DNA of 5,931 nt. Origin: Pseudomonadota bacterium. Lineage in GTDB: Bacteria; Pseudomonadota; Alphaproteobacteria; Rhizobiales; Beijerinckiaceae. Position numbers and translations under genes: made by a program. Positions 1 through 5,727 of this stretch are shown here, piece after piece; position 1 is the stretch's first letter, and every line of letters starts with the position of its first letter. Under the pieces are notes generated by a model that ran no database searches, was not told the DNA's origin, and worked only from the letters and a program-made list of their open reading frames with translations. The stretch is from assembly GCA_023452965.1 (NCBI GenBank), contig JAEXUU010000580.1, forward strand, positions 1-5,931. Direction: 5' to 3'.

Positions 1-326
1 GCGCCCTGCTCGCCGGCCTCGCCGGGCTGATGGCCGGGCCGATCCTCGCCGTGCAGGTCGGCATGGGCGAGCAGATCCTGATCATGACCTTCGTCGTGGT
101 GGTGATCGGTGGCGTCGGCTCGATCCGCGGCGCCTTCTTCGGCGCGCTTCTCGTCGGGCTCGTCGACACGGTGCTGCGCGCCTTCCTGCCCGGCCTGCTG
201 CGCCAGGTCATGACCGGCTCGGAGGCCGATGCACTCGGTGCCGGCCTGGCCTCGATGGGCATCTACTTGCTGATGGCCGTGGTGCTGCTGGTGCGGCCCA
301 AGGGACTTTTCCCCGCCAATGTCTGA
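1..326 (+). CDS. livH: Branched-chain amino acid-type ABC transporter permease, LivH family (5' truncated by window edge)
   Basis: This is the C-terminal 107 residues of an inner-membrane permease of the HAAT (Liv) ABC importer family. The frame is open from the left edge, with the first full codon at position 3, and the stop TGA is at 324-326. Visible are a hydrophobic helix around IMTFVVVVIGGVGSIRG (visible residues 27-43), carrying the conserved GGxGSxxG turn, then a second helix (GALLVGLVDTVLRAFL). A final helix (IYLLMAVVLLV) leads into RPKGLFP, the usual LivH/LivM C-terminal signature. In the family, LivH pairs with LivM to form the translocation path, energised by LivG and LivF. The gene overlaps livM by 8 bp (ATGTCTGA). 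The periplasmic binding protein that would set substrate specificity is not in the window, so branched-chain amino acids are only the default guess. Assignment to LivH rather than LivM rests on its place before a clear LivM. Confidence 0.93.
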   Translation, partial: ALLAGLAGLMAGPILAVQVGMGEQILIMTFVVVVIGGVGSIRGAFFGALLVGLVDTVLRAFLPGLLRQVMTGSEADALGAGLASMGIYLLMAVVLLVRPKGLFPANV

Positions 327-1341
327 GGACGCCATCTCCCACACCGGCTCCCCCGTGCCGAGCGCCGGCCGCGCGCTGATGCTGCTCGCGCTGGCGCTCG
401 GGCTGATCGCCCTGCCCTTCCTCGTCCAGGCGCTCGGCCAGCCGGCCCTGGTGCCGCTGGCGACCCGTGTGCTGATCTATGCGATCGCCGCCGCCAGCCT
501 CAACCTCGCGCTCGGTTTCGGAGGGATGGTTTCCTTCGGGCACGCCGCCTTCTTCGGCGTCGGCGGCTATGTCGTCGGCATCCTCTACCGCAATTACGTC
601 GACGACAGCCTCTTCCTCGGCCTGATCCCGGGCACAAGCCAGCTCCTGGTCACGCTGCCGGCCGCGCTCCTCGTCGGCGGTCTGCTCGCTCTGCTGATCG
701 GGGCGCTTTCCTTACGCACCAGCGGCGTGCAGTTCATCATGATCACGCTAGCTTTCGCGCAGATGCTGTTTTTCCTGTTCGTCTCGCTGAAAGCCTATGG
801 CGGCGATGACGGCATGACGATCCGCCGCCGCAACGAGCTCTTCGGCCTCAACACCCGCGACGACATCATCTTCTATTTCATCTGCCTTGCCGTCGCTGCG
901 TTGGTCTTCCTGGCGCTCTGGCGCATCGTCGGATCGCGCTTCGGCATGGTGCTCGCCGGCATCCGCCAGAACGAGCGGCGCATGGCGGCGATCGGCATCG
1001 CGCCTTATCGCTACAAGCTCGCCGCCTTCGTGATCTCCGGCATGGGCACCGGCCTCGCCGGGGCGCTGATGGCGAATTATCTGCGCTTCGTCAGCCCCGA
1101 CATGCTGCACTGGACCAAGTCGGGCGAGCTGATGATCATGGTCATCCTCGGCGGCGTCGGCACGTTGCTCGGCCCGCTCTTCGGCGCCGCCGCCCTCGTC
1201 ATCCTCGAGACGGTGCTGACCTCATGGACCGAGCATTGGCAGCTCGTCCTCGGCCCGATCCTGCTGCTCGTCGTCCTGTTTACGCAGGGTGGGCTCAACG
1301 GGCTGTTCAGCCGCCTCCATATCGGCAGGAGCGAGCGATGA
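319..1341 (+). CDS. livM: Branched-chain amino acid-type ABC transporter permease, LivM family
   Basis: A full-length 340-residue polytopic inner-membrane permease, normal length for LivM. After a short hydrophilic N-terminus there are roughly eight to ten hydrophobic segments (for example residues 18-39, 50-66, 109-131, 137-157, 184-202, 233-252, 269-301, 308-322). Family landmarks are LNLALGFGGMVSFGHAAFFG (61-80), the cytoplasmic coupling region around AGIRQNERRMAAIGIAPYRYK (about 213-233), which contacts the ATPases, and GGVGTLLGPLFGA (278-290). The ATG at 319 lies inside the end of livH (8-bp overlap). The nearest purine-rich stretch, AAGGGA at 300-305, is rather far upstream, so translation probably depends on coupling to livH. 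The stop at 1339-1341 overlaps the livG start as ATGA. The substrate is unknown; the same family also imports amides, urea and aromatic compounds. Confidence 0.95.
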   Translation: MSEDAISHTGSPVPSAGRALMLLALALGLIALPFLVQALGQPALVPLATRVLIYAIAAASLNLALGFGGMVSFGHAAFFGVGGYVVGILYRNYVDDSLFLGLIPGTSQLLVTLPAALLVGGLLALLIGALSLRTSGVQFIMITLAFAQMLFFLFVSLKAYGGDDGMTIRRRNELFGLNTRDDIIFYFICLAVAALVFLALWRIVGSRFGMVLAGIRQNERRMAAIGIAPYRYKLAAFVISGMGTGLAGALMANYLRFVSPDMLHWTKSGELMIMVILGGVGTLLGPLFGAAALVILETVLTSWTEHWQLVLGPILLLVVLFTQGGLNGLFSRLHIGRSER

Positions 1342-2090
1342 ATCAGCCGCTCCTCTCGGTTCGCGGCCTACGCAAGCGCTTCGGCGGCCTGATCGCCACC
1401 GACAGCGTCGATCTCGACGTGGTCGAGGGCGAGATCCACGCCTTGATCGGCCCGAACGGCGCCGGCAAGACAACCTTGCTGACCCAGCTCTTCGGCGAGC
1501 TCAGCCATGATGCCGGCGAGATCAGGCTGGAGGGTGAGCCGATCGACACGCTGGCGACGCCGGAGCGCGTCCAGCGCGGCCTCGCCCGCACCTTCCAGAT
1601 CAATCAGCTGCTGCCCGATTTCAGCATGCTCGACAATGTCGCGCTCGCCGTGCAGGCGCGGCAGGGCCACAGTTTCCGCTTCTTTGCCGATGCTCGCCGC
1701 GACAAGGGCCTGCGCCAGCGCGCACGCGAGCACCTGACCACCGCCGGCCTCGCCCATCGCGCCGAGGTCAGGGTCGCCGATCTCTCCCATGGCGAGCAGA
1801 AGCAGCTCGAATTCGCGATCGCGCTCGCCTGCGAGCCGCGCATCTTGCTGCTCGACGAGCCGATGGCGGGGCTCGGCCATGCCGAGAGCGAGCAGATGGT
1901 CGCGATGCTCTCGGGCCTGAAGGGCCGCGTCACCATGCTCTTGGTTGAGCACGACATGGACGCGGTCTTCGCGCTCGCCGACCGGATCTCGGTGCTGGTC
2001 TATGGCCGCATCATCGCGACCGGGACGGCGCAGGAGATCCGTGACAACGCGGATGTGCGCACCGCCTATCTCGGCGAGGGGGACGCCTGA
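1338..2090 (+). CDS. livG: Branched-chain amino acid-type ABC transporter ATP-binding protein, LivG family
   Basis: A 250-residue cytoplasmic ATPase of the Liv importer, normal length. All nucleotide-binding motifs are visible: Walker A GPNGAGKT (38-45), Q-loop Q87 in RTFQ, signature LSHGE (149-153, followed by QKQLE as is usual for LivG), Walker B ILLLD with catalytic E174 (169-174), and the H-loop histidine H205 in LLVEHDM. It should form a heterodimer with LivF and power transport through LivH and LivM. I chose the ATG at 1338 because it overlaps the livM stop (ATGA), has AGGAG at 1327-1331 six bases upstream, and gives the family N-terminus with the LSVRGLRKRFGG strand. The frame is open further upstream to an ATG at 1224, but that extension would be arginine/proline-rich and lie wholly inside livM. 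The stop overlaps the livF start by one base (TGATG). Confidence 0.96.
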   Translation: MNQPLLSVRGLRKRFGGLIATDSVDLDVVEGEIHALIGPNGAGKTTLLTQLFGELSHDAGEIRLEGEPIDTLATPERVQRGLARTFQINQLLPDFSMLDNVALAVQARQGHSFRFFADARRDKGLRQRAREHLTTAGLAHRAEVRVADLSHGEQKQLEFAIALACEPRILLLDEPMAGLGHAESEQMVAMLSGLKGRVTMLLVEHDMDAVFALADRISVLVYGRIIATGTAQEIRDNADVRTAYLGEGDA

Positions 2091-2791
2091 TGCTGAGCGT
2101 GCGCAACCTGCAATCAGCCTATGGCGCCAGCCAGGTGCTGTTCGATGTCGGCCTCGACATCGGCGAGGGCGAGGTCGTCACCCTGCTCGGCCGCAACGGC
2201 ATGGGCAAGACCACGACGGTGCGCTCGCTGATGGGGCTGCTGTCGCCCAAGGGCGGCGAGATCAGCTTCGACGGCCGCAAGCTCAGGGGCAACACGCCGG
2301 AAGCGATCGCCCGCTGCGGCATCGGCCTCGTGCCGGAAGGGCGGCAGGTCTTCCCGACGCTCACCGTGCGCGAGAACCTCATCGCCACCGCCGCCAACCG
2401 GCTCGGGCGTGCCTCTCCTTGGACGCTGGAACGGGTTTACGCCCTCTTCCCGCGCCTTCAGGAGCGCGCCGGCCAGTCCGCCCGCACGCTGTCGGGCGGC
2501 GAGCAGCAGATGCTGGCGGTCGGCCGGGCGCTGATGACCAACCCGAAGCTCCTCATCCTCGACGAGGCGACCGAAGGTCTGGCGCCGGTGATCCGCGCCG
2601 AGATCTGGCGCTGCATCGAGGCGCTGAAGGCGCAGGGGCAGTCGATCCTGCTGATCGACAAGAACATCGCCGTGCTCAAGCGCCTCGCCGACCGGCACTA
2701 CATCATCGAGAAGGGACGCACGGTCTGGTCAGGCTCCAGCAGCGACCTCGCGGCCAATGCAGAACTGGTGCATCGCTATGTCGGCGTCTGA
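2090..2791 (+). CDS. livF: Branched-chain amino acid-type ABC transporter ATP-binding protein, LivF family
   Basis: A 233-residue cytoplasmic ATPase, the second nucleotide-binding subunit of the importer. Visible motifs are Walker A GRNGMGKT (34-41), the LivF-typical GLVPEGRQVFPTLTVRENL segment (79-97), signature LSGGE (134-138), and Walker B LLILDE (154-159) followed by ATEGLAP. The switch region reads ILLIDKN (186-192) where many LivF proteins read LVEQN, so there is no H-loop histidine. Lack of this histidine is normal for LivF, but the D-K pair is a variant. The start follows the livG stop (TGATG), with GAGGGGG at 2076-2082 seven bases upstream. The last 14 bases overlap the next gene. 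I am sure of the family; whether the substrate is a branched-chain amino acid is open. Confidence 0.95.
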   Translation: MLSVRNLQSAYGASQVLFDVGLDIGEGEVVTLLGRNGMGKTTTVRSLMGLLSPKGGEISFDGRKLRGNTPEAIARCGIGLVPEGRQVFPTLTVRENLIATAANRLGRASPWTLERVYALFPRLQERAGQSARTLSGGEQQMLAVGRALMTNPKLLILDEATEGLAPVIRAEIWRCIEALKAQGQSILLIDKNIAVLKRLADRHYIIEKGRTVWSGSSSDLAANAELVHRYVGV

Positions 2792-3896
2792 AAGCGAGAT
2801 CGTCGCGCGCAGCGCCGCAGCCGACCCCGTCGAGGCCTTGCGCGATGCGCTGAGCGAGATCCTCGCCGGGCTGGTCGCGGCCGGCTGCGGCCCGCATCAC
2901 CTCACCGGCATGGACTGGGAGGCCGCCAATCCCGCTGCCTTCCATCTCTCGCGCCATACGGTCGAGCTGGCTTATCGCGAGGTCTTCGCCGGCTTCCGCC
3001 CGCCGATCCGGTTGCAGCCCGGTTCGGAACCTGGCCTGACCATCCGCGCCCGCCATGCCTCGCCGCAGCCGCTGCCGGATATCGAGGTCGACGGCTATCC
3101 GCTGCGCGAACTCGGCCGGCAGTACAGCCCGCGTCTGCAGGCCGATATGACCGCGCTGTTCCGGCAATGGAGCAGGGATGGCGCCGCCTTCCGCGCCGGC
3201 CATGCCGGGCTCGACCTCGCCTATGGCCCGGGCCGTTTCGAGACGCTCGACCTCTACCGCCCGGCCGGCGCAAAGCGCGTACCGATCTTCGTCTTCATCC
3301 ATGGCGGCTACTGGCAGGCCTCGGACAAGGTTCAGCACGCACAGTTCTCGCAGGGGCTGCTCGACGCCGGCTTTGCGGTCGCCCAGCCGAATTACGCGCT
3401 GGCGCCCGATACGCCCCTCGAAGTGAGCATCGCCCAGACCGTCGCCGCACTGAACTTCCTCGTTCGCGAAGCCGATGCGCTTGGCCTCGATCCGGCGCAG
3501 CTGCACATCAGCGGCCACTCCGCCGGCGGCCACCTCGCGGCGATGGCACTGTGCGATCCTGCGTCCCCGCCGATCGCCTCTGCCCTGCTGCTCTCCGGCC
3601 TCTATGATCTCAAGCCGCTCGGCCATCTGCCGATCGGGCGCCTGCTCGGTCTGGGTGACGCCGAGCGGGCAGCGCGGCTCAGCCTGCTCGGCCTGCCGCG
3701 CCCGAGTCGCCCCCGCCTCGCCTTCGCCGTCGGCGACGGTGAGAGCGAGGCATTCAAGCGGCAATCGGCGAGGCTGGCTGCGGCCTGGAATGCGCCCGAG
3801 CCGCTGATCTGCCCGGGGCATCATTTCAGCATGCTCGACGGGCTGAACGGCGGTGCACTACTCGACTTGGCCCTGCGGACGATGAAGAGCCGGTGA
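2778..3896 (+). CDS. Alpha/beta hydrolase, kynurenine formamidase-like, with an N-terminal RidA-like segment
   Basis: A 372-residue probable cytoplasmic hydrolase of two parts. Residues ~110-372 match the bacterial relatives of arylformamidase (kynurenine formamidase). They show oxyanion motif HGGYW (175-179), nucleophile elbow GHSAG with Ser248, GDGESEAFKRQS (319-330) where Glu322 sits at the acid position (Asp in the animal enzyme), and His349 in GHHFSML. These enzymes cut amides or esters such as N-formylkynurenine, but here the substrate is unknown. Residues ~16-96 look like the later part of a RidA/YjgF fold: a helix (DPVEALRDALSEILAGLVAAG), GPHHLTGMDW, a second helix ending in RPPIRLQPG, and GLTIRARHASP. 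The first RidA strands are absent. The ATG at 2778 gives a 14-bp overlap with livF; no good Shine-Dalgarno is seen, so coupling is likely. An ATG at 2757 would add seven residues. There is no signal peptide. The hydrolase call is firm; the RidA link is by eye. Confidence 0.88.
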   Translation: MSASESEIVARSAAADPVEALRDALSEILAGLVAAGCGPHHLTGMDWEAANPAAFHLSRHTVELAYREVFAGFRPPIRLQPGSEPGLTIRARHASPQPLPDIEVDGYPLRELGRQYSPRLQADMTALFRQWSRDGAAFRAGHAGLDLAYGPGRFETLDLYRPAGAKRVPIFVFIHGGYWQASDKVQHAQFSQGLLDAGFAVAQPNYALAPDTPLEVSIAQTVAALNFLVREADALGLDPAQLHISGHSAGGHLAAMALCDPASPPIASALLLSGLYDLKPLGHLPIGRLLGLGDAERAARLSLLGLPRPSRPRLAFAVGDGESEAFKRQSARLAAAWNAPEPLICPGHHFSMLDGLNGGALLDLALRTMKSR

Positions 3897-4714
3897 CGAG
3901 CCGCATGCGCAAGCCTCTCCGCGTCGCCCTGATCGGCTGGGGTGCGATCAGCCGGCGCGTCGCGGCCTTGCTGTCGAGTGCGCCGAACGCCGGAGACATC
4001 GCCATCGTCGCCATTGGCGTCCGCTCGACTGCGCGAGCCCAGGATATACCGACCGGCGCGGTCCTCATCACCGATCCGGCACAGCTTGCCGGGCTGAAGC
4101 CCGATCTCGTGGTAGAGGCCGCCGGCCGGGAGGCGGTCGCGATCTGGGGCGAGCCTGCACTGCGTTCTGCGCCGGCCTTCGCAATCGCATCGGCCAGTGC
4201 ACTGACCGATGCTTCGCTGCTCGAACGCCTCCTCCAGACCGCCGAGGCCTGCCGCAGCCAGCTCGTCCTGCCGCCCGGCGCGCTCGCGGGGATCGACGCG
4301 ATCGCGGCAGCCTCGGTGCTGCCACTCGACGAGGTCGTGCACAGCATCGTCAAGCCGCCCGCAGCCTGGCGCGGCACGCTGGCGGAAGACATGATCGCGC
4401 TCGATGGGCTGAGCGCACCGGCCGTCTTCTTCGCCGGCTCGGCCCGCGAGGCCGCGGTCCGCTTTCCCCAGAACGCCAATGTCGCGGTGATCTCGGCGCT
4501 CGCCGGCATCGGGTTGGATCGAACCCGGGTCGAACTCGTCGCTGACCCCGGCGTTGCCGCCAACTGCCACCGGTTGAGCGTCTCCGGCGCCTTCGGTCGC
4601 CTGGATATCGCGATCGAGAACAGGCCCCTCGCCACCAACCCGAAATCATCGGAGATGGCGGCATTGAGCCTCGTCAGAACGATCAGGAACAGGATCGCTC
4701 CGCTTTCTCGATGA
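3893..4714 (+). CDS. L-aspartate dehydrogenase family protein (COG1712/NadX-like)
   Basis: A 273-residue cytoplasmic NAD(P)-dependent dehydrogenase. The family oxidises L-aspartate to iminoaspartate, which yields oxaloacetate plus ammonia or feeds NAD synthesis. The N-terminal Rossmann fold has VALIGWGAIS (11-20), with Ser where the third Gly of GxGxxG is usual, and DLVVEAAG (71-78). The C-terminal catalytic domain has the family hallmarks: LPPGALAGIDA (126-136), VKPP (153-156), FFAGSAREAAVRFPQNANVA (179-198), ADP (217-219), NCH with the presumed catalytic His226, and IENRPLATNPKSS. Length is normal. The GTG start at 3893 overlaps the hydrolase stop (GTGA); an ATG at 3905 would remove four residues and is also possible. 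Its place behind a transporter and a hydrolase, with no nadA/nadC in view, favours a catabolic deaminating role over NAD synthesis. The true amino acid substrate is unproven. Confidence 0.9.
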   Translation: MTSRMRKPLRVALIGWGAISRRVAALLSSAPNAGDIAIVAIGVRSTARAQDIPTGAVLITDPAQLAGLKPDLVVEAAGREAVAIWGEPALRSAPAFAIASASALTDASLLERLLQTAEACRSQLVLPPGALAGIDAIAAASVLPLDEVVHSIVKPPAAWRGTLAEDMIALDGLSAPAVFFAGSAREAAVRFPQNANVAVISALAGIGLDRTRVELVADPGVAANCHRLSVSGAFGRLDIAIENRPLATNPKSSEMAALSLVRTIRNRIAPLSR

Positions 4715-4792
4715 TTCATGCCATCTGGCGCGGCACAGGAAGATGCAGATCGCCGGCTTGGCGCCAGCATATTCATAGCCCACGCTGAAAGC

Positions 4793-4797
4793 AGGGG
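4793..4797 (+). promoter_or_regulatory. Ribosome binding site that fixes the start of the next gene
   Basis: AGGGG (within AGGGGAAG, 4793-4800) sits seven bases before the ATG at 4805. The frame is also open back to an ATG at 4718, but nothing resembling a Shine-Dalgarno site precedes that codon. This purine run therefore favours 4805. Confidence 0.7.
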
Positions 4798-4804
4798 AAG
4801 CTCG

Positions 4805-5446
4805 ATGTTCCTTTTCGACGGTCCGGACCAGGCGAGGATCACCATCCTGTTGGCGCATGGCGCCGGGGCGCCAATGGACTCGCCGGCCATGACGGCAGCG
4901 GCCAGGAGTTTGGCCGGTGCGGGTTTTCGCGTTGCGCGGTTTGAGTTCGACTATATGGCGGGCAGGCGGACAGGCACGGGCCGCGTGCCGCCGCCACGTG
5001 CCGAAAAGCTGAACCCGCAATACGCCGCTGCTGTCGATGCTCTCGGAGCGAAGGGGCCTCTCATCATAGGCGGCAAGTCGATGGGAGGCCGCGTCGCGAG
5101 CATGGTTGCCGACGATCTCCTCGCTGCTCGCCGGATCAGCGGCCTTCTATGCCTCGGCTATCCCTTCCATCCGCCCGGCAAGCCGGACCAGCCCAGAACC
5201 GGGCACCTCGCCGAGCTGCAAACGCCGACCTTGATCGTTCAGGGAACGCGGGATGATTTCGGCAGCCGGGAGGAGGTTTCGACCTACAAGCTCTCTCCCC
5301 GGATCGACATTCTCTGGCTCGCGGACGGCAATCACGACCTGATCCCGCGAAAGGGCGTATCCGGCTATTCGGCGGCCGACCATCTCAAGGCGATGGCTGA
5401 AGCCGTCTCGGCCTGGGCCGAACGCGTCACGATGCAGGGCGACTGA
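4805..5446 (+). CDS. Small alpha/beta hydrolase, KANL3/Tex30 family (COG3571-like)
   Basis: A 213-residue probable cytoplasmic hydrolase, close to the usual size of this family. Visible are the N-terminal LLAHGAGAPMDSPAM (15-29), which holds the family's HGAGAPMDS signature, FEFDYM (46-51), nucleophile elbow GGKSMGGR with Ser92 (89-96), LCLGYPFHPPGKP (115-127), VQGTRDDFG with Asp150 (145-153), and DGNHDL with His177 (174-179). The Ser-Asp-His triad is complete, so the protein should be catalytically competent, but bacterial members have no well-defined substrate. I chose 4805 because of its ribosome binding site and because the family begins just before the first strand. Starting at 4718 would add 29 residues with no family counterpart. 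It lies 90 bp after the dehydrogenase on the same strand, so it may be read through from the operon or have its own promoter; I see no convincing promoter. It is unrelated in detail to the other hydrolase here. Confidence 0.88.
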   Translation: MFLFDGPDQARITILLAHGAGAPMDSPAMTAAARSLAGAGFRVARFEFDYMAGRRTGTGRVPPPRAEKLNPQYAAAVDALGAKGPLIIGGKSMGGRVASMVADDLLAARRISGLLCLGYPFHPPGKPDQPRTGHLAELQTPTLIVQGTRDDFGSREEVSTYKLSPRIDILWLADGNHDLIPRKGVSGYSAADHLKAMAEAVSAWAERVTMQGD

Positions 5447-5473
5447 CTTCGACTGCTGGGCGCAACGACATCG

Positions 5474-5503
5474 GATCGGCGTTGCTGACGAGGCGCGCCG
5501 ATC
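5474..5503 (+). terminator. Possible transcription terminator hairpin
   Basis: A perfect 8-bp inverted repeat, GATCGGCG (5474-5481) and CGCCGATC (5496-5503), encloses a 14-base loop and begins 28 bases after the stop of the KANL3-type hydrolase. Only a short TTT follows (in CACCGTTTCGG), so it is not a classic U-tailed terminator. Position and GC-rich stem fit the end of the upstream transcription unit. It could equally be a protein-binding palindrome upstream of the gene at 5728. Confidence 0.35.
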
Positions 5504-5716
5504 GCACCGTTTCGGATCCATGCCCCTTATTCTCCCGCCAGTTCGCTTGAAGCCGGGGTGCGGCCATCTCGCCGAAATCGCGAAGGGCCGAGGCGCGCTG
5601 CCCGACCTACCTCTGCTGCGCCGGCAACTACCCCCAATGCCACTCCGCCGACCCGCCGATCCGTGCCATGCAGCAGGAGAGATCGATCCGCTCGGCGGGG
5701 CTAGCCCTGCGCACTC

Positions 5717-5723
5717 GGGGAGG
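5717..5723 (+). promoter_or_regulatory. Strong ribosome binding site for the gene at 5728
   Basis: GGGGAGG ends four bases before the ATG at 5728. It decides that start over the in-frame ATG at 5668, which has no Shine-Dalgarno-like sequence in front of it. Confidence 0.7.
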
Positions 5724-5727
5724 CGAC

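Larger units (their letters stand above)
5447..5727. other. Intergenic region between the hydrolase gene and the repeat-protein gene
   Basis: This is the only sizeable non-coding stretch in the window (281 bp). It holds the inverted repeat at 5474-5503 and the ribosome binding site of the next gene at its end. The frame of the downstream gene is open back to a TGA at 5548-5550, with an in-frame ATG at 5668, but that stretch reads as cysteine- and proline-rich sequence unlike the protein that follows. I see no clear -35/-10 pair, tRNA or repeat array. The promoter of the downstream gene should lie here. Confidence 0.6.

Noticed and set aside
1224..1337. N-terminal extension of LivG from an upstream ATG
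   Set aside because: The extension is Arg/Pro-rich, lies inside livM, and has no family counterpart. The ATG at 1338 has a good ribosome binding site and an ATGA overlap.
2703..3824. Long minus-strand open frame (373 codons) opposite the RidA-like hydrolase
   Set aside because: It is Arg/Gly/Ala/Glu-rich with no domain, and lies wholly antisense to a gene with clear catalytic motifs. In GC-rich DNA such shadow frames are expected.
4726..4766. TGGCGC / GCGCCA repeats and the palindrome TGGCGCCA in the 90-bp gap after the dehydrogenase
   Set aside because: The arms are only 6-8 bases, widely spaced and without a T-run. This is too common in GC-rich DNA to call a terminator or operator.
4718..4804. 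29-residue N-terminal extension of the KANL3-type hydrolase
   Set aside because: There is no ribosome binding site before 4718, and the added residues match nothing in the family. The ATG at 4805 is preceded by AGGGG.
4858..4873. Inverted repeat TGGCGCC-GG-GGCGCCA
   Set aside because: It falls in the coding sequence for the conserved HGAGAPM motif, so codon choice for Gly-Ala repeats explains it. A regulatory hairpin is not needed.
3826..4890. Long minus-strand open frame (354 codons) opposite the aspartate dehydrogenase
   Set aside because: The translation is Ser/Ala/Arg-rich low-complexity sequence without recognisable motifs. The plus strand carries a convincing enzyme.
5551..5727. Upstream reading of the last gene's frame, with a Cys-rich stretch (YLCCAGNYPQC) and an in-frame ATG at 5668
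   Set aside because: The composition is unlike the protein from 5728 onward, and no ribosome binding site precedes 5668. It is probably untranslated leader read by chance in an open frame.
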